Below, in pieces: positions 31,921-41,874 of a stretch of 64,000 nucleotides of DNA; within the stretch, counting starts at the first letter, position 1; each line of letters begins with the position of its first letter. Both the position numbers and the translations under genes were made by a program. The stretch spans positions 1 to 64,000 of the forward strand of contig JAANYP010002841.1 of assembly GCA_020465985.1 (NCBI GenBank), given 5' to 3'. The DNA comes from Centrapalus pauciflorus (lineage: Eukaryota > Streptophyta > Magnoliopsida > Asterales > Asteraceae). The notes under the pieces were generated by a model. That model worked only from the letters and a program-made list of their open reading frames with translations. It searched no databases and was not told the DNA's origin.

Positions 31921-32436
31921 TATTGGGTTTTGGAACCTTAGGCGCTGAAATTGCCTTTGGTTTTTGTCTTTTTGAGACTTTATTTGACCGTTGCTTTGGT
32001 CTTGGGCCTTGGCAACGGACAAATCTCAATTTTGTTTGAGGCTGATGATGCACTATTTTTTGTTTTCTTTTTCCGAATACGTTTAACAGGATATGGCACG
32101 AAAGCATTTATTTCAGGAACCTGTCGTCTATATCGAGTTGGACATAGATTAAATAAATCACTGAAAGAGTACTTTAAAGAAACAACAGAATTCGGTACAA
32201 CATTACAAGCATTGTCACACACATTGTTACATAAATTGTCTTTAGAGATTACAGACATCCTATCTCTAGTAACAAATTCATTTGGCATTAAAGACTTCTT
32301 CACAAAAAAAACTTGTAAAATCCAGCATGGTGGTTTTTGGGACTCTCCTTATATGATCTGTAGGAACAAAACGATTAGAGTCAGTAAGCATGGAAGATTT
32401 AGACTTGACAAAATTTTCTTTTTGGTGGTGAGTGGA
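31921..32436 (-). pseudogene. gag extension of element A between insertions B and C
   Basis: Three overlapping minus-strand frames (STHHQKENFVKSK, VKKSLMPNEFVTRDRM, RCQGPRPKQRSNKVSKRQKP) show the Lys-rich gag extension with at least two frameshifts, one at an eight-T run near 32303-32310. It joins 37656 across C and 27306 across B. Confidence 0.65.
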
Positions 32437-32750
32437 TGTGAATTCATATTTCATGCAATTCATATCAACATAAAACAATCATATGAACAATTATTATCAA
32501 CACATAAAATCGAATGCTTAGATTGAGATGAGAGAATATTACATTGATGTTCTTGGTGACTTGCACAACACTTTTTCTCTATCAATCAGATCCGTGTATG
32601 TATATTCCTCAATACGATCTGTCAGATGATTCCTTTTCTATTATTCCACTTACTATTTATATTCAAATACAACAATTGAATATTTACAAAACACACCCTA
32701 GAACTAATACAATATATTGTTTTCAACTCTATATATAATTGTATCCAACA
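32437..32750 (-). repeat. 3' LTR of element C
   Basis: TGTTGGATACAATT to ATATGAATTCACA on the minus strand, directly after the polypurine tract CTAAGGGGGAGAT (32751-32763). Confidence 0.9.
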
Positions 32751-34704
32751 ATCTCCCCCTTAGAGATGAAAACAATTTTCAATTAAAGTCTTGTTCAGGT
32801 TGACTCTTTTCTTGAGTCTTTTTCTTTTCTTTGATCTCTTCTGAGTCTTCAAATCTCTGTCTCTCTTCTCTTCAATCTGTGAATCTTCAGATAATATATA
32901 CTTTATTTGTTTCTCTCTGATCTTCACATCTCATCTTTTCTGATCTACTCTTTTCTTGTAAGCACACTCCCCCTTGGATCATGAATAGCTTTTAAATCTC
33001 TTCCTTGATCAATTGTCTTGAGATGATTTAGCAATTGCCTTCAGTTGATTTCAAACTACACAACAGTTGTTTCTGAAATTCAGTTTTTCTCCCCCTCATG
33101 ATGATCATAAAAAATGATGAACATCATGCAAAAACTTCAGAAACATTAATTCAATGAAATTACAGTAGAAGAAATACAACAACAATTACAACTCAGAAAT
33201 TATTACAAATTGATTTTCTCCCCCTTAAACTGATATCTCTCCCCCTATACAAAACAGATTTATCTCACCCCCTCAAAAAGTTCACTCCCCCTCGAATTGA
33301 TATTATATCTTTTTAGAACAAAAACAAAGTTTTACAACTTTGGGGAAAATGAAACACATTCATTTTGTGAGAAAACAAGGCCAGGTCCACATCGGATTCC
33401 TGTTTGCACAATAGACAAAATCTATGTGACCTACGTTCAGCGCTGGCATGATGTTAACACTGGTAGGATTTCCAAATAGTCATCGTGAAATCCTTTATCT
33501 TGAAAGAATCACTCTTATTTGTTCCGGCTTAGTCACTTTGGACTAGCAGTTTATAGTCACGCAGACTGATAGACTCGATGTGTCCTAAAAGTGTATATAA
33601 TCAGCTCTAGACACAATGTGCATCAAATGAAGTGGGAGACCGGAGCAAATGTCTTCCTTGTTTCAATATCAATAATACCCGAATGACATATCGATAGAAA
33701 TGTGCTATATCTCCGTGATTATTGAAACAGAAATCTTTTGAGAGATAACTGAGTAGTTGGTGGGGTTAAGTGCATGCGTCACTGGGTCCATGACGTCTTT
33801 TTCAATATCAAGTCGCAAAGGGCTTGATAGATTATGTGGATTACCCTGCCGACGCAGTTTAGGTAGGATTTACTTTTCTTTTAATCCTTTCTCAACTCTC
33901 AGCACTCAGCATTTTTCAACTAAGCTCCCTCCGGCTCACTTTTGAGAAATGAATTCAGTCAGCTTTATAGCAAAAGCATGATCTGATGCACCACCATCTC
34001 CTTTCAATATCAATATCCCTCTCATTTACAATTTATCTCTGCTCGACCCTGTCAGTACCCCGTGATAACTGACACTTCTCAACTAATAAACCTAAAGAAC
34101 ACTCACCCGCACAATCTATATATGGTTTGCTTCTTGGGTAGGTCTTCCGGTTCTGGTTAGACCATAGAAGCGATATTTATGCCTATCACTCAGATTGGTG
34201 CATACTCGGAGTCAGCAGAAAGATTTTCAGCTTTGAAAGGTCATGAGATATGATGAAATCTAACTTTTATGGTATCGGAGATGATATTCAGATAATTTTG
34301 GGAGATATCAGAATGAAATGGAAAATCTTATATATGATATGAAAAGAATCAGATTTTCTTGAAAGAAATTCCCAGAGTTTTAACAAAAAGAATCTCAGTA
34401 GAAATGAGATTATGGAAATCAAAGAGATTAGATCAATTAATCTCAATGATAGATTCAGAGATTCATAAAAAAATTTCTTTTTAGCTCAAAAACTCTTTTT
34501 ATGTGTGTATCAAATATTTTCGTGAAAAATCACACACAGTTTTGAAAAATGTCATCGTCAAAGAATGTCTGAAACTCCCCCTGGAAATAAGCACACATAG
34601 TTAGTCAACTCAATGAAATCAGGAGAAAAAAATTATAAAAATAAAACTCCCTCTTTGTCAATTTTAGCTTCGGAGTTGAATTCAGGGCAAGAATTCCAGT
34701 AAGA
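32751..34704 (-). other. 3' non-coding region of element C
   Basis: No ORF. It contains CTCCCCCT tracts (polypurine on the sense strand) at about 32752, 32968, 33091, 33219, 33240, 33267 and 33284, and conserved blocks shared with B and E at 33350-33960. Confidence 0.65.
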
Positions 34705-35010
34705 TTTGTCTCTCACACTCGGGTTCTAATCTGAAATGATTAGAAGCCATTTGTCGCAGAAGCTTGGGTTTCAGTCTGAAGTAACTGAAAAGCATAAGCT
34801 TGGGTTCTGTACTGAAAAGAACAAAATTCAATTTCAGTGAAGATCGGGTTCTACTCTGATGTGAGTAGAAGCCTCTTGAGATGAAGTCCGGGTTCTAGTC
34901 TGATATGACCAAAAACCATATTGAGTTGAAACATGGGTCTTGATCTGATGTAATCAAGAGCCTATTGAAATGAAGAACGGGTCCTTATCTGAAATGATAA
35001 GAAAGATATA
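34705..35010 (-). other. hairpin array in element C (seven units)
   Basis: Seven units of about 42 bp. Stems on the plus strand are TTCTAATC/GATTAGAA, TTTCAGT/ACTGAAA, TGTACT/AGAACA (one mismatch), TTCTACTC/GAGTAGAA, a decayed CTAGTC unit, TCTTGAT/ATCAAGA and CTTATC/GATAAG. Loops are mostly TGAARTR. It begins 12 bp past the ORF stop. Confidence 0.85.
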
Positions 35011-35021
35011 ACCTGCAAAAT

Positions 35022-36233
35022 TTAAGATGTCTTTGGTATCCAAATAGATTTGGATCCAGACTTGTTAGCGCTCTTGGGTACCCATTTCAAAACAGGTTTT
35101 GGTACCCACTTGTACTTGGGTTTAGGTACCCATTGCAAGTTATAACTATCAGCTTCTCTTTCAAAAGCAGAAAACAAATTTCTTTGAGTATGAGAAAATT
35201 TAATATCTGAATTTCTAAAGAAACTTGACTTTGAATGATTAGAATATTCTGAACTCTTCTTCCTGAAAAACTGTCCGGTTCTGGCATGTTTTTGGTAAAA
35301 CGTGGTTGTTTTCTTTAAAAATGTTTTCTGATCAGACGAACCAGTATTTCCAAAAACTTTAAAAACATTAGGCTTTGAAGATTCACCTGTGTAAATCTTA
35401 ACTGGAAGTTGTTCAATGATTTTGTCTTTGCCTTTATGTATCTTGAGAAGATACTTAAGTTTCAGATCTGAAGATGAATCAAACTTAGCAGAGTTAGTTA
35501 GATTCACTTCACTTTCAGAAGACAAACCAGAGAGATCAACATTGGATTTTAAACACACTGAAGAAGGGGTCTTAACCTTTGACTCAGCTGATGAAGTAAA
35601 CACATGTAATTGTTTTGTAAGATGAAGTATCTGATCTTCCAAACTTTTGATAATGACTAAATTTGAATTTCTGTCATGATCAAATGATTGGTAATCAGAT
35701 TTAAAAGATTGTTCTTTGATTAAGAACATTTGTCTTTCATCTTCAAACAATTCAGATTTTGATTTAAAATCTTGTTCTTTAAGTAAGAACTCATGTCTTT
35801 CCTTCTCAATCAAATCTTTAGTTAAAGACAACTCTTGTTGAAGAGCAAAAATTTCTTCATTTTCGTTTAAGATACAATTCTGATCAGTTTGTTTTGTCTT
35901 AGAAAGTGTATCTTCAAGATCCTTAACTTTCTTGTAAAGATCAGATCTTTCAGGCAAAAGATATTTCAGTTGAGTTGCATTCTGAAAATTTTCTTGTTTC
36001 AGCTCATCAAGTTCTTTATGTAATTCAGATATTTTCAGTTGATGAGCACAACTCTCAGAGTTCTGTTTTTCTTTTAAGCTTTGAATTTCTTCATTCAGTA
36101 TTTGTACGTCACGTAACGCAAAATTTTTATCAGTATTTAACTGAACGAGAATGTCGTAATTTTTCTTACAAATCTTTTCAGATTCAGTAAGTTTGACAAT
36201 CAACTCAGACTTTGAAAATTGTTCAAACACCAT
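35022..36233 (-). CDS. coiled-coil/WVPK protein of element C
   Basis: A 403-aa intact ORF starting MVFEQFSKSELIVKLTESEK. Residues 1 to about 230 are continuous coiled coil with duplicated EQ(D/S)FKS blocks. Then comes a Ser-rich linker (SSAESKVKTPSSVCLKSNVD), a basic stretch with RKKSSEYSNHSKSSFFRN, and a C-terminus with four aromatic-PK repeats (LQWVPKPKYKWVPKPVLKWV, IWIPKTS). It has no zinc knuckle or enzyme motifs. It is best read as a free-standing version of the gag C-terminal extension found in A. Intactness suggests recent activity or selection. Confidence 0.75.
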   Translation of the reverse strand: MVFEQFSKSELIVKLTESEKICKKNYDILVQLNTDKNFALRDVQILNEEIQSLKEKQNSESCAHQLKISELHKELDELKQENFQNATQLKYLLPERSDLYKKVKDLEDTLSKTKQTDQNCILNENEEIFALQQELSLTKDLIEKERHEFLLKEQDFKSKSELFEDERQMFLIKEQSFKSDYQSFDHDRNSNLVIIKSLEDQILHLTKQLHVFTSSAESKVKTPSSVCLKSNVDLSGLSSESEVNLTNSAKFDSSSDLKLKYLLKIHKGKDKIIEQLPVKIYTGESSKPNVFKVFGNTGSSDQKTFLKKTTTFYQKHARTGQFFRKKSSEYSNHSKSSFFRNSDIKFSHTQRNLFSAFEREADSYNLQWVPKPKYKWVPKPVLKWVPKSANKSGSKSIWIPKTS

Positions 36234-36509
36234 TATGAATTGCAGAAAAATGAATCTTCCAAGATCTTTTATGGAAAAACTGAATGAATTCTGATAAAAC
36301 TTTGAAAAATTATTTCAGTTAATGATTACTTGTGAAAAATCAGCTCTGAAATGACTTTTTGACGTTAAAAATTCAGCTTTTCTGCATAAAATTGCCCGTA
36401 ACTTTTTTCTGGAGTGGAATTGGGCTTCGATTTGACATATGGTAGGCCTTCTAACGATATTCCAGTCAAAAGTTATGGTCAATTTAAGCAGCAAAGGTCA
36501 AATAGTCAA

Positions 36510-36910
36510 AACTCGAATGATATGGGATGAACCTCGAATGTATAAGAATCAAACTCGATTGATGAAGACTCAAACTCGAATAAAGAATCACCAAACTCGA
36601 ATGAAGAAGTATAAAACTCGAATGATTGAAAATGACACTCGAATGAACAAGAATGAATCTCGGATGTCTTATGAGGAAACTCGATTGATTAACAATGAAA
36701 CTCGGATGATTATGGCTTAAAACTCGAATCATAAGGCATGAAACTCGATGAATGTATAATCAAACTCGAAATAAGAATATATCAAACTCGAAATAAGCAT
36801 ATATCAAACTCGAATGAAGCATATATCAAACTTGAATGAAGCATATATCAAACTCGAATGCCTTCTTTATAAAACTCGAATTACACTATGAGTTTAGTTA
36901 TGCCCGAGTT
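36510..36910 (-). repeat. TCGAGTTT array in leader of C
   Basis: About eighteen AAACTCGAAT(GA) copies on the plus strand, 18-25 bp apart. It is the counterpart of the B array. Confidence 0.85.
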
Positions 36911-37320
36911 TTATCATTTTTCAACAAAAACAAGATCAGATCCAAACTTTTTCAACAAAAATCCATGAAATGACCTCAAATTGATTTCGAAGGTTCGTTT
37001 TAATAGCAGAAACAACTTTTGTGAAATCACTTTGGCTAATTCTCGATTAAAAACCAAAAATCGACCAAAAACCTCAAGAACACACACCTTTTCAAAAAAT
37101 CTGAAAATTCTCAATTAAATTCTGTGTGTTTGGAATTAAAATTTGATACTTATATCATTGAATTCGTCTTTAAAATTCGCACCTTCAATCCAAATATCAG
37201 ATCATTTCATCCACAGAATCAAAATCCTCAATTGATTTTCGAATTTTCAAAAAAAATGAATATAACAGTGTTAAAAAAACGATTTCAGATTCAAAATTCA
37301 CTCAAATTCAGCCATATTAG

Positions 37321-37332
37321 GCTCTGATACCA
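37321..37332 (-). other. primer-binding site of element C
   Basis: TGGTATCAGAGC on the minus strand, 2 bp from the 5' LTR. Confidence 0.9.
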
Positions 37333-37334
37333 AT

Positions 37335-37650
37335 TGTGAATTCATATTTCATGCAATTCATACAACATTAAACACAATTCATATGAACAATTATTATCAA
37401 CACATAAAATCGAATGCTTAGATTGAGATGAGAGAATATTACATTGATGTTCTTGGTGACTTGCACAACACTTTTTCTCTATCAATCAGATCCGTGTATG
37501 TATATTCCTCAATACGTTCTGTCAGATGATTCCTTTTCTATTATTCCACTTACTATTTATATTCAAATACAACAATTGAATATTTACAAAACACACCCTA
37601 GAACTAATACAATATATTGTTTTCAACTCTATATATAATTGTATCCAACA
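37335..37650 (-). repeat. 5' LTR of element C
   Basis: 316 bp, TG...CA, matching 32437-32750. Confidence 0.9.
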
Positions 37651-37655
37651 GTGGA

Positions 37656-39043
37656 TTTCTTAAAAGACTTGGATTTGATCTGAGTCTTTTTAGGAACCTC
37701 ATTTTTGAAAGCTTTTGAACACTCACCTTTGAAAATGACAGAAGAAGATTCAGCTTTAGCCTTACCTTTATTTGATGACACACATGGATTTTTATGGAAT
37801 GAGAAAGTGTTTGTTCTTTTGAAAGATCTTTCAATTTTTGTGAAACCATTTCAAAATTTTCTCTGTAAACAGTTTCTTCCACAGATTGTTGAAAAGATTG
37901 ATTTACCAATTCTTCTTCGCTCTTAAGAAGAGCATCTTCAAGATCAAGTGCTTTCTCTTGAGACGACTTCAATTCCTTTTCTAAAACAGTGATTTGTTGT
38001 TGAAGAACTTTTGCAGGAATATAAAGTTGAGGAGTTGATTTTTCGGTTTCTGTTTTCAATTCAGCTTCTGAATAAGTTGACAAGAGATCTTCCTCTAAAG
38101 TGGGTACTCTAGAAGAATAACTCTCGTTAAGTTCTTCATATTGAAAAGAAATTTCTTTATCTTTACGAGCGACACGTTTCTCATTTTCTTGGTTTAAAAC
38201 TTCTTTTGATGACTCAAAAAAGAAAGATTTAAGACCAGCTCCCATATAGTTCATGTCATAAAATACAGGTAAAACATTTTGTGCTTTTTCCAAATATTTA
38301 GGATTTCTAAAACCAATTCCTTGTTTAGAATGGTAAAACCTAGTTTCTTTGGGCTGATTTAAATGGATAGTTTGTTCTGTTTGACCCCTTTTTAAAAATG
38401 CATCGTCAAGGGTCTTTATTCTTGAGTACAAACTTATCCTTTTTTCTTCAATCATTTTGTATTTTTCTAAACTGTCTATATTTTTCATATTTACCGCATC
38501 TAATTGTTTTGTAAGAACAGAAATTTCTTCTTTTAAAGAGAGTTTTTCTTTTGATAGCGTGTCCATGCAAGATTCAAGATATATATTCCTATCCTGAACA
38601 TCTACTTTTTCTATTAACATCTGTTTTATAACATTATGATTAGTTAACCACTTTGAATGATATAATTCAGATGATTCTTTTAGAGTTTGAGCTTGATGTT
38701 CAGCCTGTACACACCTTGCAGTTTCAGCATTTAATCTAGCTTGTAGATCAAGAATATGTGTGTGCGGTGTACATTCATTATCTACAAATAATTTATTTAC
38801 ATGTGCAGGAATGTAACAGGAATATACCTCATTCGACTCAGAACCGGATGTGGAGCATTCGGGATCGTTGGTTGTAGTCATCAGACATGCTGGTGGATTC
38901 TTCAATGTCTCCCCCTCAGCAGCATGATCTGAATCTTCAGTAGTGGAAACAGCACAGTTCTCCAACCCAACAAGATCAACCATGTAACAGTTCTTGCCCT
39001 TGTCATCCTCGTCTTCAAAATCTTCAGCATCCCAGTAGTCTTC
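37656..39043 (-). pseudogene. gag coiled-coil extension of element A
   Basis: This continues the gag frame after a UAA at 39044-39046. It runs MVDLVGLENCAVSTTEDSDH, then LQARLNAETARCVQAEHQAQ and long heptad repeats (LSLKEEISVLTKQLDAVNM, LQQQITVLEKELKSSQEKAL). Near 37830 the frame shifts, and KNPCVSSNKGKAKAESSS follows in another phase. C is inserted at its end. The coiled coil presumably supports Gag multimerisation (inference). Confidence 0.7.
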
Positions 39044-40477
39044 TTAGGCGACGAGGGCTAACGCATCCGTTCTTTTCTTCGCGGCCTCAAGCTTTCTCTC
39101 GTAGTATGCGACGTCTCTGTCGTAATTGTTCTTACACTCCCGAGCAAAGTGGCCCGGTTTGCCACACTTGTAACAGAGACGTTCATCTGCGGCTTTCGGC
39201 TCATCTGCTCTCGGTCGTTCCTCTCTTCTTTCCACCGGCCTCTTATCGGCGCGGCGATGTTCTCGGCTGTCATCTCGCCTCCTGTCTCTTCGTTCGGGCT
39301 CTCTCCTCTCATCCCAACGGTCATCCCTACGATCATCCCTTCGATCGTCCCGCCTGTCATCCTTGCGATCATCACGCCTATCATCTCGCCTTTCATAATG
39401 GCGATCATCTCAATAGTCGCGTCTATCGTCATACTTGCGATCATCCCGATCATCCCTACGGTATTCATCCCTTCGATAGTCATCGCGTCGTTCATCCCTT
39501 CTGTCATCTGAGTACCTCCGTGGACCGGTGTCATAACGGAGTTGATTGTTAGTCTTGTTGGAGAACCGTCGCTGTTGGAGACGGTTGGTCCACAAGGCTA
39601 TCTGTTCCTGAATAGAAGCTTCTTCCTCATCATAGACCTCACGCGGAGGAGAAGCAGACCTGTACTGTGACGACGAAGAACCTGGAGCAAATGATGGTGT
39701 CGGAATTTGCGTGTTGGTGATCAAGGCTAGAGAATCATTTGGTTTCAACCCGGTGTTGGCTGATAGCAGTAGAGAGGCCAATTGATTTGCCATCAGTTTT
39801 TGTTGATCCACATCCCCTTGATACTTCTTGAGCTCCTTAAAGACGACATTGATTGATACCTTAGGAATGTTCAGGACTCGTTTCGTGGCCCGACATGCAA
39901 GCTGCCACTCGGGGGCTAAGGCGGCAAAGAACTGGATATTGATATCATCCCTATCCTTCTTTATGTGCAGTTTATTCAAGTCATTGAGGACCGCACAGAA
40001 CCTTGTAAACGTGGCTTGCAGAGATTCCTCGTCTTTTGCATGGAATTCCGTAAACTTATCATTTGCCTCCTCGATCTTGGCACGATCATCGAGATCTGCC
40101 CCCAGCATCTGGACTTCCAACTCGTCCCACATTTCTTTGGCAGACATTTTGCTGTCTACCCCAACCAGAATATCAGTGGGGAGGGCTTGATAGATCAGAT
40201 ATTCTGCCCTCTTATCAGCATGTTGTCGGTCTCTCTCGGCGTCATTTGCCGGTTCTCGTTCAACTTTAGAGGCTTGGACAGGGGGGTCAGCCTCAAGTCG
40301 GGCTGCTATCTCCCGATAATAGATGACCGGACCTTCGGAAATGGATTGAAGCATCAAATTCCCAAGCGGTTGCATTCCAACGAACTTAAGGAACCGGGAT
40401 TTCCATTGTTCATACTCATCTGGATAGAGATCAGGTGGTCTGTTCTCAGATCCGAGTACGACAGCTTCGCAAGACAT
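39044..40477 (-). pseudogene. gag of element A: capsid, Arg/Asp repeats, zinc knuckle
   Basis: It starts MSCEAVVLGSENRPPDLYPD. The capsid (about 1-230) has YEQWKSRFLKFV, MWDELEVQMLG, and the UBN2-type pattern FTRFCAVLNDLNKLHI and NIQFFAALAPEWQ. A basic-acidic repeat of RRDD/RRDE units follows (39230-39560), broken by one UGA at 39410-39412. Then comes CYKCGKPGHFAREC, the nucleocapsid knuckle. UAA at 39044 ends it; the same phase continues beyond, so the original protein was longer. It forms the virus-like particle and packages RNA. The start lies 12 nt after a predicted splice acceptor. Confidence 0.85.
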
Positions 40478-40488
40478 GATGATGGGTG

Positions 40489-41436
40489 CTGAGTAAAATT
40501 GAAGATCTTAAAGGTGGAAACTGGACACGGATGGGCTGGACTTAGGACGAATAGTACTGATTTCGGATGGAAGAGGTATTTCGGATGGAATGGGTTACGT
40601 CGGATGAGAGCTTAATTCGGGTGAACAGTAATTCGGATGGGTTTATGGTTCGGATGAAGTACTAATTCGGATGAACTGCAATTTCGGATGAACAGTGTTT
40701 CGGGTGAGGACCTAATGCTGATGTAGACAAAATTCGGATGGAACTGATGGAACCGAATTCGGATGGTCCGAATTCGGATGAACAGTGGACAGGGCCTAGG
40801 AAATGTCCAGGTGGGGACCGAATTCGGATAGTCCGAGTTCGGATGGTCCGAAATTGATATGGTCCGAAATGTGAAAAATGTAAAGACAAGTCCAAAATGG
40901 AAAAATGGAAAGCCTGATCTGAACTTCGGATGGTCCGAAGTTCGGATGGGACCTAAGTAGGGTCCGAAATAGGCAGATGGGGGGTCCGAAATGCACCTAA
41001 ATATGGTCCGAATTGGTCCGAAGTGAGGTCCGAATTTGGATGATATGTGGTCCGAATTTGGTTCCTAGGGGGTCCGAATTGCTACAGTAGGGGATCCGAA
41101 ATACAGCAGGTTTTTTCAGTTTTCTAAGGCAGAACTGAGCAGAATTCGATTTTATCAGTTTTAAAGCCTAAAAAACAGTTCTAAATGATTGATAAACTAT
41201 TTTAAACACTTTTGGTGATTTAAAATAACCTAAAAACACTTAAAAACAGCATAGAACAAGCTAAAACCCACTAAAAACCCATATTTTTAAACTTGATGAA
41301 ATATCCGATTCTTGATGATTTTAAAGAAAATATGGAACTGAATGAGCTTAAAATCAGTAGAGGAGGATAATGTGGTGATTATATGACTATTATAACACAA
41401 GAAACACAGAAAAACAGAGGTAAATGAAGATCTAAC
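40489..41436 (-). other. predicted leader intron upstream of gag in A
   Basis: On the minus strand the donor is TTCG|GTTAGATC at 41436 and the acceptor AATTTTACTCAG|CACC at 40489. It encloses the TTCGGATG array. The exon before it is pyrimidine-rich. Confidence 0.4.
40560..41100. repeat. TTCGGATG / CCGAATTCGG array in gag leader of A
   Basis: At least fifteen TTCGG(A/G)TG units, many as TTCGGATGAACAGT or TTCGGATGGTCC, and several GGTCCGAA half units. Confidence 0.9.
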
Positions 41437-41516
41437 CGAATGGAAAGGAAGAACACGAAGAACACTTGAAGAAACCCAGCAGAATCCGGAAATATCAGTT
41501 GAAATCCACCTTTTGT

Positions 41517-41528
41517 GCTCTGATACCA
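41517..41528 (-). other. primer-binding site of element A
   Basis: TGGTATCAGAGC on the minus strand, 2 bp from the LTR. Confidence 0.95.
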
Positions 41529-41530
41529 AT

Positions 41531-41874
41531 TGTAATATGTATTCCCGTATATATTTCAGCACCTTTAATGTTTCTTTTATCAAACACAAGAAGAATCAAT
41601 GCTCAATAATTGTGAAATGATGAAGAAGACAAAGAGAATGTTGGGAGAATAAATGCAAAGTGACGGCTCTTGTTTTCTCAATTGTCAACCGTGTATTTCA
41701 TAAAGAAACTCTAGGAGCTATTATAGCTCCAATTAATTAAGTATTACATATTGGCAACTTTGGTCTCTTGACTATTACAATGAAATAAACTACAAGGAAA
41801 TAAATACAAGACTAAATACTAAGATAATAATTATTACAAAACAACTCCCTATGATCGAAATAAATTGTCTAACA
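41531..41874 (-). repeat. 5' LTR of element A (344 bp)
   Basis: TGTTAGACAATTT to CATATTACA on the minus strand. A TATA-like TATAAT lies inside the inverted repeat GGAGCTA-TAA-TAGCTCC (41714-41730), a probable promoter. Confidence 0.95.

Larger units (their letters stand above)
32437..37650 (-). mobile_element. element C: non-autonomous copia-type LTR element
   Basis: LTRs at 32437-32750 (3') and 37335-37650 (5') are flanked by a perfect GTGGA duplication (32432-32436 and 37651-37655). It has the same organisation as B in the opposite orientation: iMet primer site (37321-37332), leader array, 403-aa coiled-coil ORF, hairpin array, and non-coding 3' region with several polypurine tracts. It has the longest intact ORF of the family. 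The LTRs differ by small indels near one end and about one substitution. Confidence 0.9.
17642..41874 (-). mobile_element. element A: SIRE/Maximus-like Ty1/copia retrotransposon with extra ORF
   Basis: Two 344-bp LTRs bound it, with a perfect ATATC duplication outside (17637-17641 and 41875-41879). Sense order is: 5' LTR, iMet primer site, predicted leader intron, gag, protease-integrase, RT-RNase H, internal promoter and intron, third ORF, polypurine tract, 3' LTR. Elements B and C interrupt gag. Without them A is about 14.4 kb, long for copia and in line with the SIRE/Maximus lineage with its post-pol ORF. The LTRs differ at 8 of 344 positions (about 2.3 percent by eye). Stops and frameshifts in every ORF mean it is no longer autonomous. 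Confidence 0.9.

Noticed and set aside
32544..32738. 64-residue ORF, repeated at 37444-37638
   Set aside because: Chance frame within both LTRs of element C, antisense to the element.
39106..39552. Long plus-strand ORFs opposite gag of A
   Set aside because: Shadows of the Arg/Asp codon repeat on the other strand; no domain or start context.
40560..41100. Possible CRISPR-like repeat array
   Set aside because: Units and spacers are irregular, the genome is a plant nuclear one, and no cas genes exist; it is a degenerate motif array.
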